Shown here: in pieces, positions 26,287 to 37,660 of the stretch
Position numbering within the stretch: position 1 is the stretch's first letter
Layout: the number at the start of each line of letters is the position of its first letter
Made by a program: the position numbers and the translations under genes
Assembly (NCBI GenBank): GCA_025056865.1
Contig: JANWVO010000042.1
Coordinates: 1-53,501, forward strand
Origin: Bryobacteraceae bacterium
Lineage (GTDB): Bacteria > Acidobacteriota > Terriglobia > Bryobacterales > Bryobacteraceae
Length of the DNA: 53,501 bases
Direction: 5' to 3'
The notes under the pieces: model-generated
The model's input: only the letters and a program-made list of their open reading frames with translations
Database searches by the model: none
Told to the model about the DNA's origin: nothing

Positions 26287-27039
26287 TTGAGCTTCTCACC
26301 GGGCCCCGGCTTTGAGCGGCTCCTGCAACGGCTGATACGCCGTATCGTCGCCCACCTCACCAACGGCGAATACACCGAGCGCGGGCTGGCAAGGCTGCTG
26401 GGAATTTCGCAGCCGCATCTTCACCACATTCTTGCGGGCAAGCGCGCGCTTACGCCTCATGTCGCCGACGGGATCCTGGCGAGCCTGGGGTGGTCGCTGG
26501 GCGAACTGTTCACCTCCGACGAGCTTGGGGCGATGCTGTTGCAACGGCAGTCGCAGTCCGGCTTCTGCGGCCTGATTCCCGTTGTGGAGGGCCGGATCGG
26601 CCCGAACTCCCCGCTGCCGGATTTCCGCCGTGTTGCGCGGTGGATTGCCGCAAATTCCGCGTGGATCCGGGGCGCGCGGCGTCCGTTTCTGGTGGAAATG
26701 GAGCCGGATCCTGCCTTTCCATTTCGATTTTCCGGCAAGGATTTCGCAATGGTTGCACTCGACGAAGGCCTGCGGGCGGACATCTCCCCGCAGGGCTGGT
26801 ATGTGGTGCAGTGGGGCGGTGCCGGGCTGATCCGCCGGCTGCGGCGCGAGGGAAATGTTCTGGCCGTTCTCGGGCAGGAGGCGCTGATGGCGGCCAGCGG
26901 CCCGCAGGAGATTCCGCTGGAAGGCCGGTCTCTGCTGGCGGTGGTGCGGGCGCGGTTGTTGTGGGCGGGGCCGGACCCGGCGCAGTTCGATCCTTTTTCG
27001 CACACGGGGAGCGCGTTTCCCGCCGCAGCCCTGTTCTGA
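26287..27039 (+). CDS. XRE-type HTH transcriptional regulator
   Basis: The 250-residue protein has a Cro/CI-type helix-turn-helix at about residues 23-62 (YTERGLARLLGISQPHLHHILAGKR). The C-terminal half (about 95-235) resembles the fold of LexA/CI-type S24 domains (FLVEMEPDPAF..., QGWYVVQ...LIRRL), but I see no Ser-Met nucleophile and the usual Lys is Arg, so self-cleavage is unlikely. The start codon is TTG at 26287, supported by AAGGAGA 7 bases upstream. It is divergent from the zinc-knuckle gene, with a palindromic candidate operator just before it. Confidence 0.8.
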   Translation: MSFSPGPGFERLLQRLIRRIVAHLTNGEYTERGLARLLGISQPHLHHILAGKRALTPHVADGILASLGWSLGELFTSDELGAMLLQRQSQSGFCGLIPVVEGRIGPNSPLPDFRRVARWIAANSAWIRGARRPFLVEMEPDPAFPFRFSGKDFAMVALDEGLRADISPQGWYVVQWGGAGLIRRLRREGNVLAVLGQEALMAASGPQEIPLEGRSLLAVVRARLLWAGPDPAQFDPFSHTGSAFPAAALF

Positions 27040-27072
27040 GGGGCGGAGACTGGCAGCCGTGGCGGGTTCCGC

Positions 27073-28251
27073 CTACTCGGGCAGCGGCCTGCCGGCGGCC
27101 ACCGCCTCGTAGATGGCCAGCACGCGCGCCGCGGTGTCTTCCCAGCGGAATTCGCGGCATCGCTGGTAGCCGCGTTCGATGAGCAGCCGCCGCCTGTCTT
27201 CGTTCAGCAGGACCTCGAGGATGCCGCGCGCGATGTCGAAGACGTTGTCCGGGCTGATGATTTCGGCGGCGTCTCCGATGGCCTCCGGCAGGGAAGCCGC
27301 GTCCGAGCAGACGACCGGCGTGCCGCAGGCCATGGCTTCCAGCGGAGGCAGCCCGAAGCCTTCGTACAGCGACGGGAACACGAAGGCCGCCGCCGACTCG
27401 TAGAACATCCGCAGCGTGTCGATGGGGACGAAGCCGAGGAACCGCACGTAGGGCTCGACGCGCGACTGGATGACGGCCTGGCGGACGGCCGGGTAGCGGG
27501 AGATCTCGTCGCCGATGATGATGAGCCGCAGGTCTTTCCACAGCGGATGATCCTGGAGCCTTCCCCGGACGAGGGCGAACGCTTCCACGAGGCGGGGGAT
27601 GTTTTTCTGCGGCCGGATGGTGCCCGCGTACAGCAGGTAGGGGTAGTGGACCTGGTAGCGTTCCAGCTCGCGGCGCCGTTCCCTTTCGCGGGCCGCGCCG
27701 TCATCGCCTTCTTCCCGTTCGGCCCGGGTCTGCTGGGTGAACTGCGGATCCACGGCGCCGTAGATGCGCCGGACCTTTTCGGGCGGCAGGCCGAGCAGGG
27801 AGATCAGGTCGTTCTTCGTCCATTCGCTCACGGCGATGACGGCCGCCGCCCCGAGCAGCGAGCGGCGGAGGAGCCAATGCTCGAGTTCGCCCCGCCAGCC
27901 GGAGGATTTTTCGAGCACAAGGCTCGAGATGTCATGCACCGTCACAACGTAAGGCCGGGGCAGGAACAGGGGAACGCGGGCGAGCGGGATATGCACGAGA
28001 GACGGTTTCTGCCGCCTGGCGAACAGCGAGAATGCGATGCGGTCCCGCGGCTCGGTGTCAGGCCGTTCGTAAGCGAGGAAGCGGAAATTGCCGGGCAGGT
28101 CCGCCAGCTCTGCGCGGTCGGCCGCGCGCATCGCCAGCAGGAACTCATGCGGCGCGCGGATGGCGGCGAAGCCGCGCAGGAGGTTGCGGATGTAAGTGCC
28201 GTAGCCGAAGTCCCTCACATGACGGGCGTCAAACAGGATCTTCAGCGGCAC
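27073..28251 (-). CDS. GT4-family glycosyltransferase (glycogen-synthase fold)
   Basis: The 392-residue protein has the N-terminal acceptor domain (KILFDARHVRDFGYGTYIRNLL) and the C-terminal donor signature EGFGLPPLEAMACGTPVV, whose EX7E motif is the retaining GT4 nucleotide-sugar site. It probably transfers a hexose to a lipid-linked or surface polysaccharide; donor and acceptor cannot be inferred. The start is GTG at 28251. It is the last gene of the leftward STAS-rpiB-glyA unit, 18 bases after glyA, although it has no obvious metabolic tie to them. Confidence 0.88.
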   Translation of the reverse strand: MPLKILFDARHVRDFGYGTYIRNLLRGFAAIRAPHEFLLAMRAADRAELADLPGNFRFLAYERPDTEPRDRIAFSLFARRQKPSLVHIPLARVPLFLPRPYVVTVHDISSLVLEKSSGWRGELEHWLLRRSLLGAAAVIAVSEWTKNDLISLLGLPPEKVRRIYGAVDPQFTQQTRAEREEGDDGAARERERRRELERYQVHYPYLLYAGTIRPQKNIPRLVEAFALVRGRLQDHPLWKDLRLIIIGDEISRYPAVRQAVIQSRVEPYVRFLGFVPIDTLRMFYESAAAFVFPSLYEGFGLPPLEAMACGTPVVCSDAASLPEAIGDAAEIISPDNVFDIARGILEVLLNEDRRRLLIERGYQRCREFRWEDTAARVLAIYEAVAAGRPLPE

Positions 28252-28269
28252 AGCGGCATTGTACTCCGA

Positions 28270-29550
28270 TCAGGCCCGGACCGCGGAGCGCCGCCACGAG
28301 TACAGAGGGAAGCGTTCGGTCAGCTCCTGCACGCGCCGCCGGACAGCGGCGAGGTTGGCGGCGTCAGCGGGAGCCTCGAGCACGCGCGCGATCAGCTCGG
28401 CCACGGTGCGCATTTCCGCCTCGCCGAAGCCGCGCGTGGTGACCGCCGGGCTGCCGAGGCGGATGCCGCTCGGGTTCAGCGGCGGGTTCTGGTCGAAGGG
28501 GATCGAGTTCTTGTTGACGGTGATCCACGCCTCGTCGAGGGCCTTTTCCGCTTCCCTGCCCCGCAACCCGCGCGAGAAGACGTCGACGAGCATCAGATGC
28601 GTGTCGGTGCCGCCGCTGACGATGCGGTAGCCGGCCGCGGCGAGCGCCTCGGCGAGCGTCCTGGCGTTGGCAACGACGCGCTTCTGGTATTCGACGAAGC
28701 CTGGCTCCATCGCTTCGCGGAAGCAGACGGCCTTGGCGGCGATCACGTGGACCAGCGGACCGCCCTGCACGCCGGGGAACACGGTCTTGTCGATCGCCTG
28801 CGCGTATTCGGCGCGGCAGAGGATGAGTCCGGAGCGGGGGCCGCGCAGCGTCTTGTGCGTGGTGGTGGTGACGACGTCGGCCCAGCAGCAGGGGTTCGGG
28901 TAGAGGCCGGCGGCCACGAGGCCGCTGAAGTGCGCCATGTCGACCAGGAGTTTCGCGCCCACCTCGTCGCAGATTTCGCGCAGCCTTGCGAAGTCGATGA
29001 TCCGCGAGTAGGCGCTGCCGCCGGCGATGATCATCTTGGGGCGGTGCTCGCGCGCGAGCCGGGCCACCTCGTCGTAGTCGATGCGCTCGTCTTCGCGGCG
29101 GACGCCGTATGGAACGACGTGGTAGACGCGGCCGGAGAAGTTGAGCGGATGCCCGTGGGTGAGATGGCCGCCGTGGGCGAGATTCATGCCGAGAATGGTG
29201 TCGCCGGGCTGGAGCAGCGCGGCGTAGGCCGCCTCATTGGCCTGCGAGCCGGAGTGGGGCTGCACGTTGGCGTGCTCGGCGCCGAAAAGCTGCCTGGCGC
29301 GCTCCCGGGCGAGGTTCTCGACGGTGTCGACATGCTCGCAGCCGCCGTAGTAGCGCCGGCCGGGGTATCCCTCGGCATACTTGTTGGTGAACACGCTGCC
29401 GGTGGCCTCGAGAACGGCCTCGGAGGTGAAATTCTCGCTCGCAATCAGTTCGAGCCGCGAGTGCTGCCGCTCGGCCTCGTCGCGGATCGCCTGTGCGATC
29501 TCGGGATCCACGGCCTCCAGCGGCCTTGCCATCCGTTCCTGTTCCGTCAT
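28270..29550 (-). CDS. glyA: Serine hydroxymethyltransferase
   Basis: The 426-residue PLP enzyme has the signature [14 protein letters not shown] with the cofactor-binding Lys233, and the early motifs IASENFTS and YPGRRYYGG. It interconverts serine and glycine while charging tetrahydrofolate with a one-carbon unit. Length is standard. It lies 22 bases downstream of rpiB on the minus strand. Confidence 0.97.
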   Translation of the reverse strand: MTEQERMARPLEAVDPEIAQAIRDEAERQHSRLELIASENFTSEAVLEATGSVFTNKYAEGYPGRRYYGGCEHVDTVENLARERARQLFGAEHANVQPHSGSQANEAAYAALLQPGDTILGMNLAHGGHLTHGHPLNFSGRVYHVVPYGVRREDERIDYDEVARLAREHRPKMIIAGGSAYSRIIDFARLREICDEVGAKLLVDMAHFSGLVAAGLYPNPCCWADVVTTTTHKTLRGPRSGLILCRAEYAQAIDKTVFPGVQGGPLVHVIAAKAVCFREAMEPGFVEYQKRVVANARTLAEALAAAGYRIVSGGTDTHLMLVDVFSRGLRGREAEKALDEAWITVNKNSIPFDQNPPLNPSGIRLGSPAVTTRGFGEAEMRTVAELIARVLEAPADAANLAAVRRRVQELTERFPLYSWRRSAVRA

Positions 29551-29572
29551 CGGTCAGCTCCCTGTGCCCGGC

Positions 29573-30004
29573 TCAGCAGGCGTCGATCTTGCGGACGCGC
29601 CGTTCATGCCGCCCGCCTTCAAAAGGCGTTTCCAGGAAAATCCGCACCCACTCCATCGCCCGCGCCGCATTCAGATATTTCGCGCCCAGGGTGAGCACAT
29701 TGGCGTCATTGTGGCGCCGGGTCAGCTCCACCACATCCGAGTTGTAGGCGAGGGCGGCCCGCACGCCGGGCACGCGGTTGGCGGCGATCGACATGCCTAC
29801 GCCTGTGAAGCAGACGAGGATGCCGCGCTCGCACTCGCCCGCGGCGACCGCCTGCGCCACCTGGCGGGCGAAATCGGGATAATCGCTCGATTCGGGCGAT
29901 TCCGCGCCGAAGTCCCTGACATCATGCCCCGCCGCTGTCAGCTCGCGCCGCAGTTGTTCCTTCAGGAAAAAGCCGGCGTGATCGGCTCCGATCGCGATCT
30001 TCAT
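29573..30004 (-). CDS. rpiB: Ribose-5-phosphate isomerase B
   Basis: The 143-residue protein begins MKIAIGADHAGFFLKE and has the RpiB active-site block ILVCFTGVGMSIAANR with catalytic Cys65. The family more often has CGTG where this protein has CFTG. It isomerises ribose 5-phosphate and ribulose 5-phosphate; some members act on allose or other phosphosugars. The rpiB-glyA pair is a frequent bacterial neighbourhood. Confidence 0.95.
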   Translation of the reverse strand: MKIAIGADHAGFFLKEQLRRELTAAGHDVRDFGAESPESSDYPDFARQVAQAVAAGECERGILVCFTGVGMSIAANRVPGVRAALAYNSDVVELTRRHNDANVLTLGAKYLNAARAMEWVRIFLETPFEGGRHERRVRKIDAC

Positions 30005-30076
30005 GGGGGGAAGCTACGAGTGTAGCATGCCCCTTGCGGCGGTTCTTCCCGCGCGGGCCGGGGCCTGTTCCGTCCG

Positions 30077-30493
30077 TCACTCCCCGCCCGGGGCGTGCTC
30101 TCCGCGCTCCTGGACGAAAGCCACCGGATCGAAGGGTTTCACCGGCTTGCCGTGGATGGCGTCGACGGCGTCCTGCTCGCTGGAGAACAGATGGAAGACG
30201 CCGCTCAGCTTTGTCAGCAGCATCAGGTCGACGACGCGCTCGGTGAGGTTGAACATCGCCAGCATTCCGCCGGCATCCCGGGCCACCTTGTGCGCCACGA
30301 CGAGGAACCCCATGCCGCTCGAGTCGATGTATTCGGTTCCCGAAAGGTCCAGCGCCACGCGCGTCCGCCCGCCCTTGATGGCCTCGTCGATCTTGCGGCG
30401 GAACTCCTCCACGGCGTCGCCGATGACGAGGCGCCCTTCGAGGCCGAGTACCAGCACGTCGCCGTTGCTGCGTTCAGTGACACGAAAGCTCAT
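30077..30493 (-). CDS. STAS-domain anti-sigma factor antagonist
   Basis: The 138-residue protein is a single STAS domain with the phosphorylation motif D57-S58-S59-G60 (YIDSSGMGFL), as in SpoIIAA and RsbV. When unphosphorylated such proteins bind the anti-sigma kinase and free a sigma factor or act in partner switching. ATG at 30493 was chosen because homology starts at SFRVTER and GAGGG precedes it; an upstream start at 30538 is weaker. No cognate kinase is nearby. It is the first gene of the leftward rpiB-glyA unit, with a 72-base gap. Confidence 0.88.
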   Translation of the reverse strand: MSFRVTERSNGDVLVLGLEGRLVIGDAVEEFRRKIDEAIKGGRTRVALDLSGTEYIDSSGMGFLVVAHKVARDAGGMLAMFNLTERVVDLMLLTKLSGVFHLFSSEQDAVDAIHGKPVKPFDPVAFVQERGEHAPGGE

Positions 30494-30570
30494 AGAGGAC
30501 CCTCCACACTCTACCCGATTCTGCCCGGCCCGGGCCACCCGCGGAGGCGGGCGTGTGATGAAATCGGATC

Positions 30571-32580
<2,010 letters not shown>

Positions 32581-33096
32581 AGCAGCGGCCCCAGTACAGG
32601 CTGTCCTCGCGCCCGTAGCGGCTGCACAGCAGGTAGAGGCGGCCCAGCAGCTCGGTCGCCTCCGCAGATTCGAGTCCCTCCAGTTCCTTCAGGTCGCGGC
32701 TCATCTGCGGCTGCCCGTCCTCTTCGAGCAGCCAGTAGGTATCAAGCAACTGGAACACGTGCGCCTGCGCCTGCAACGCGGGATCGTTCTGCCCGGCAGC
32801 CTCGAGCGCGGCCGCCACCTTCACCCAGGTCAGGATGCAGAGCAGCGCCAGCGCCCGCACGTCCTCTTCTTCCACGGGAAACTGGTCGACGATTTCAAAC
32901 ACGCGGCCGAAGGCCTCGTTGGCCGCTTCCGCGTCCCCCGCCGCCAGCGCGGCATCGCAGCGGATCCAGCACTGGCGGATCTCCTCGGCGCACGCCTTCA
33001 TCCCAGTCGTCATCTCTCACCGCCCTCCTTGCGGGGCGTCTCCACTATATGCTGAAAAGCGCGCCGGTGTACAGCCGGAGCACGAGGGACTGATCG

Positions 33097-35193
33097 ATGC
33101 CAATGCCGCGTTTCTTTGCTGCCGCCTGCTTCTGCGCGGCGCTGCTTGCGCCCTCCGCGGCGGGCGTGGAGGGCAAGTGGACGCCGCAGCAGGTGCTGGA
33201 ACTCGACCCCGCCTGGCTCCGCCAATTGGGCCTGCAACTGCCGCCGGAGCGGCTGTGGGATCCGCGCCGGGGCGCGGGGCTGCTTTCGGCCGCCGTCAAC
33301 ATCGGGGGCTGCTCGGCCGGATTCGTCTCCGAAACGGGCCTGATCCTGACGAACCACCACTGCCTGTTCAGCGTCCTTCAGGAGCACAGCACGCCGCAGC
33401 GGGACCTGATGACGCACGGCTTCTTGGCCCGCTCGCCGGAAGAGGAGCTGCCCGGGCGCACGACGCGCGTCACCGTGCCGCGGCGCTTCACGGACGTAAC
33501 GAAGGCCGTGCTGGAGGCCGTGCCTGCCGGGGCCACGGACCTTCAGCGCTACGAGGCCATCGAACGCCGGCAGAAGGAGCTGGTGGCCGAATGCGAGCGT
33601 CAGCCCGGGACGCGCTGCCGCGTCGCGGTCTTCGACGGCGGCGTGCAGTATGTGCTGATCGAGAGCTTCGAGCTGTCCGACGTCCGCCTTGTTTACGCTC
33701 CTCCGCGCGCCATCGGCGAATTCGGCGGCGAGATCGACAACTGGATGTGGCCGCGCCACACGGGCGACTTCGCGCTGGCCCGCGCCTACAAGGATGGCAA
33801 GCCGTACCGGCCCGAGTTCTGGCTTCCGATTTCGCGCGACGGGGTGAGGCCCGGAGACTTCGTCATGGTGCTCGGCTATCCGGGCCGCACGGTGCGGTCG
33901 CTGACGGCGGCGGAAATGGCGCTTCAGCGCGACGGCTTTTTCGCCCTGCGGGCGCGCATCTACGGGGAATGGATCCAGCTCCTCGAGCAGGCCACGAAAG
34001 GTTCGCGCGATGGGGAGATTGCCGTGGCCAGCACGCTGAAGAGCCTGCATAACGTGGTGAAGAACGCGCAGGGGCAGATGGCCGGCCTTGCGCGCGGCCG
34101 GATCCTGGAGAAGCAGGCCGAACAGGAGAAAGAAGTGGAGGCCTGGGCGGCGCAGCGGCCGGAGTGGCGGCCCGCGATCGAGGCCCGCCGGGAGCTGGAC
34201 CGCCGCGCCGGCGAACGCCGCCGCACGATGCTGCGCGATTTCCTTTTCCAGTCGATCCCGAACGGGCCCATCGCGCTGCGGCACGCGACGCAGCTCGTCA
34301 GGCTGGCGGCCGAGCGCGCCCGGCCGGACATGGAGCGCGAACCCGACTACATGGAACGCGAGCTGCCGCGGCTGCGGGCGCGTCTGGAGCGCGACCAGAA
34401 GAGCTTCTACCGGCCCGCCGACGAGGCGCTGATGCGGAGCTGGCTGCGCCACGCGCTCGCGCTGCCCGAGGGGGCGCGCATCCGGGCGGTGGATGCGGCC
34501 TTCCGCAACGCGCCGCTCGAGCAGGCCGTGGCGCAGCTCTATGCGGGGACGAAGGTCACGGCTCTGGAAGAGCGCATGAAGATGTTCGGGGAGACGGTGG
34601 AGCAGCTCCGGGCGCGCCGCGATCCACTGCTCGACTTCGCCTTCGCGCTCGAGGAGGAGCTGCGCGCTTTCGACCGGGCGCAGAAAGAGCACGAGGGCGC
34701 GGCGAGCCGCCTGCGCCCCGCGTGGCGCCGGGCGGTGATGGCGCACGCGGGCCGCCCCATGGCTCCCGACGCCAACGGCACGCTGCGCGTCTCGTTTGCG
34801 CACGTGAAGGGTTATTCGCCCCGCGAAGCCGTCGAGTATCTGCCGCAGACGACGCTGGCCGGGATGCTGGAAAAGCACACCGGCGAGGAGCCGTTCGCCC
34901 TGCCGAAGAGCCTGCTGGAGGCGGCCGCGAGGGTGGATCCGGCGCAGGTGCCGCTGAATTTCCTGGCGGACGCCGACACGACCGGCGGCAACTCCGGCAG
35001 CCCCACGGTGAACGGCCGCGGGGAACTCGTGGGGCTGAATTTCGACCGCGTCTGGGAAAATGTGGCCAATGATTTCGGATACAACCCGGCGATTGCGCGC
35101 AATGTGAACGTCGACATCCGCTTCTTCCTCTGGCTGCTCGAGCACGTCGACCACGCGGACGGGCTGCTGAAGGAGCTGGGCATCCGCCGCTGA
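33097..35193 (+). CDS. S46-family dipeptidyl-peptidase (DPP11-like specificity predicted)
   Basis: The 698-residue protein has a signal peptide (about residues 1-22) and S46 motifs: TNHHC at 85-89 with the catalytic His, DNWMWPRHTGDF with the Asp, and GGNSGSP with nucleophile Ser633. Eighteen residues after that Ser is Arg651 (in NFDRVWE). In Porphyromonas DPP11 the Ser655/Arg673 pair has the same spacing and Arg gives preference for Asp/Glu at P1, whereas DPP7 has Gly. A periplasmic enzyme removing acidic-P1 dipeptides is therefore predicted. Length fits the family (about 700-720). Confidence 0.9.
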   Translation: MPMPRFFAAACFCAALLAPSAAGVEGKWTPQQVLELDPAWLRQLGLQLPPERLWDPRRGAGLLSAAVNIGGCSAGFVSETGLILTNHHCLFSVLQEHSTPQRDLMTHGFLARSPEEELPGRTTRVTVPRRFTDVTKAVLEAVPAGATDLQRYEAIERRQKELVAECERQPGTRCRVAVFDGGVQYVLIESFELSDVRLVYAPPRAIGEFGGEIDNWMWPRHTGDFALARAYKDGKPYRPEFWLPISRDGVRPGDFVMVLGYPGRTVRSLTAAEMALQRDGFFALRARIYGEWIQLLEQATKGSRDGEIAVASTLKSLHNVVKNAQGQMAGLARGRILEKQAEQEKEVEAWAAQRPEWRPAIEARRELDRRAGERRRTMLRDFLFQSIPNGPIALRHATQLVRLAAERARPDMEREPDYMERELPRLRARLERDQKSFYRPADEALMRSWLRHALALPEGARIRAVDAAFRNAPLEQAVAQLYAGTKVTALEERMKMFGETVEQLRARRDPLLDFAFALEEELRAFDRAQKEHEGAASRLRPAWRRAVMAHAGRPMAPDANGTLRVSFAHVKGYSPREAVEYLPQTTLAGMLEKHTGEEPFALPKSLLEAAARVDPAQVPLNFLADADTTGGNSGSPTVNGRGELVGLNFDRVWENVANDFGYNPAIARNVNVDIRFFLWLLEHVDHADGLLKELGIRR

Positions 35194-35319
35194 CGCGGCG
35201 GCAGGCGCGGCGGGCGCCGCGGCGCGGCATTCCGCGCGCGGCGGAGCGGGCGGCAGGACGAGCCCCCGGCGCGGCGCCGCGGAAGCTGTGATAGTGTGTT
35301 GGGCAACGGGATGCATGCC

Positions 35320-36183
35320 ATGAACCGCCGCACTCTCATCCGCGCAGGAGCCGGGCTGGCAGTTCTCCGCTCCTTCCCTTCTCCGTTGTTGTCCGCTTCC
35401 GCGCAGGAGAAGCGCGCCTCCGACATCATCGAGCTGGGCCCGAGGAAAGTCCGCGTCAGCCGGCTGGCGGCCGGATCGGGGACGAACGGCGTCGGCGGCG
35501 CCTCCAACCAGACGCGGCGGCTCGGCCTGAAAGGCCTGGCCGACCTGTTCCATGCCGCCTATGATCAGGGAGTCTTTTTCTGGGACTCGGCGGACCAGTA
35601 CGGCACGCACCCGCACGTGCGCGAGGCCCTGAAGCGCGTTCCGCGCGAAAAGGTGGTCATTCTGACCAAGACGCACGCCTCCACGGAGAAGGAAATGCGC
35701 GCCGATATCGACCGTTTCCGGCGCGAATTGGGGACGGATTATATCGATATCCTGCTGCTGCACTGCATGATGGATGGCGGCTGGCCGCAGCGGAAGCGCG
35801 GCGCGATGGCGGTGATTGACGAGCTTCAGGCGAAGGGCATCGTGCGCACCAAGGGCGTGAGCTGCCATACGATGGCCGCGCTGCGCACGGCGGCGTCGCA
35901 CCCGTGGGTGGAGGTGGACCTGGCCCGCTTTAACCCGGCGGGTGTGCAGATGGACGCCCCGCCCGCCGAAGTGCTGCCGGTGCTGAAGCAGATGAAGGCC
36001 GCCGGCAAGGGGATCATCGGGATGAAGATCTACGGAGCGGGCGCGCTGCGCAACCGCGCGGACGAATGCCTCCGGTTCGCGCTCGCCAGCGACGTGATCG
36101 ACTGCTTCACCATCGGCCACGAAAGCATCGGCGAGCTGAACGACACGATCCGGCGCATTGCGGCCGCCGGACGGCGCGGCTGA
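35320..36183 (+). CDS. Tat-exported aldo/keto reductase
   Basis: The 287-residue protein starts with a twin-Arg signal (MNRRTLIRAGAGLAVL). The aldo/keto reductase tetrad is present: D89, Y94, K117 and H148, in WDSADQYG, ILTKTH and LLLHCMMDGG. These NADPH-type TIM-barrel enzymes reduce carbonyl substrates; the natural substrate is unknown. Bacterial AKRs with a Tat leader are a feature of lineages with large secretomes. ATG at 35320 is preferred; 35311 and GTG 35296 are in frame. It is followed by the transhydrogenase operon after 71 bases. Confidence 0.88.
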   Translation: MNRRTLIRAGAGLAVLRSFPSPLLSASAQEKRASDIIELGPRKVRVSRLAAGSGTNGVGGASNQTRRLGLKGLADLFHAAYDQGVFFWDSADQYGTHPHVREALKRVPREKVVILTKTHASTEKEMRADIDRFRRELGTDYIDILLLHCMMDGGWPQRKRGAMAVIDELQAKGIVRTKGVSCHTMAALRTAASHPWVEVDLARFNPAGVQMDAPPAEVLPVLKQMKAAGKGIIGMKIYGAGALRNRADECLRFALASDVIDCFTIGHESIGELNDTIRRIAAAGRRG

Positions 36184-36254
36184 GGCCGCCCGCGCGGGGC
36201 GGCAGGCGGCGCGGCTGCATTATCCTTGTTCGGTAGATCCGCGAGGGACACTGC

Positions 36255-37378
36255 ATGACCGTAGGCGTTCTGAAAGAGACATGGCCCGGCGAGCGGCGCG
36301 TCGCGCTTGTGCCGCAGGCGGCGGCGCAGCTCGTCCAGAAGGGGTTTGCAGTAGCCGTGGAGGCGGGGGCGGGAGCGGCGGCGGGCTTCCGCGACGAAGA
36401 GTACGAGGCCAAAGGGGCGAGGGTGGCTCCGTCGCGCGAGGAAGTGATCCAGGCGTCGGACGTCATCGTGTCCGTGCGCGCTTCGGCGGAAGGGTTGCGG
36501 CGCGGGCAGACGGTGATCGGCTTTTTCGATCCTCTTTCGGAACCGGCGCGCGCCCGCGAGTTCGCCGCGGCCGGCGTCTCGGCCTTCGCCATGGAGCTGA
36601 TGCCGCGCATCACGCGCGCGCAGAGCATGGACGCGCTGTCGTCGATGGCCACGGTGGCGGGCTATGAAGCGGTGATCCTGGCGGCTTCGCATCTGCCGCG
36701 GCTTTTCCCGATGCTGATGACGGCGGCGGGGACGATCGCGCCGGCGCACGTCTATGTGGTGGGCGTGGGCGTGGCCGGGCTTCAGGCCATCGCCACCGCG
36801 CGCCGGCTGGGCGCCGTGGTGTCGGCCTACGACGTGCGGCCTGCGGTGAAGGAGCAGGTGCAGAGCCTCGGCGCGAAGTTCGTCGAGCTGCCGCTGGAGG
36901 CGGGCGAGGCGGAGGACCGCGGCGGATATGCGCGCGCGATGGACGAGAACTTTTACCGCCGCCAGCGGGAGCTGATGGCGCGCGTGGTGGCCGAAAACGA
37001 TGTCGTGATCACGACCGCCGCCGTGCCGGGCAGGAAGGCGCCGGTGCTGATCACGGAGGAGATGGTGAAGGGCATGGCTCCGGGCTCGGTGCTGGTGGAC
37101 CTGGCCATCGAGCGCGGCGGCAACTGCGAGCTCACCGTGGCGGGCGAAGTGGTGGAGCGCCACGGGGTGACCATCATCGGCCTGCTGAACCTGCCTTCGC
37201 GCGCTCCCTACCACGCCAGCCAGATGTACGCGCGCAACATCGCGAATTTCCTGCTGCACATTGCGAAGCAGGGGAGCATTGATTTTTCGGGCGACGACGA
37301 GATTCTCCGCGAGACGCTCGTCACGCACGAGGGCGCGGTCGTCCATGGCCGCGTGAGAGAACTGCTGGGAGAAGCCTG

Positions 37379-37379
<1 letters not shown>
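36255..37379 (+). CDS. pntAA: NAD(P) transhydrogenase subunit alpha part 1 (NAD-binding)
   Basis: The 374-residue soluble subunit begins VGVLKETWPGERRVAL, the conserved alanine dehydrogenase/PNT start, and has the NAD-binding Rossmann motif VVGVGVAGLQAIATARRLGA near residues 168-187. It passes hydride from NADH to NADP in the membrane-bound transhydrogenase, powered by the proton gradient, and so supplies NADPH. A GAGGGA site precedes the ATG. Its stop overlaps the next start by one base. Confidence 0.94.
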
Positions 37380-37657
<278 letters not shown>

Positions 37658-37660
37658 ACC

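Noticed and set aside
33010-36120. 1036-codon open frame on the minus strand
   Set aside because: It spans the S46 peptidase and the aldo/keto reductase in antisense and reads as low-complexity Arg/His/Ala sequence.
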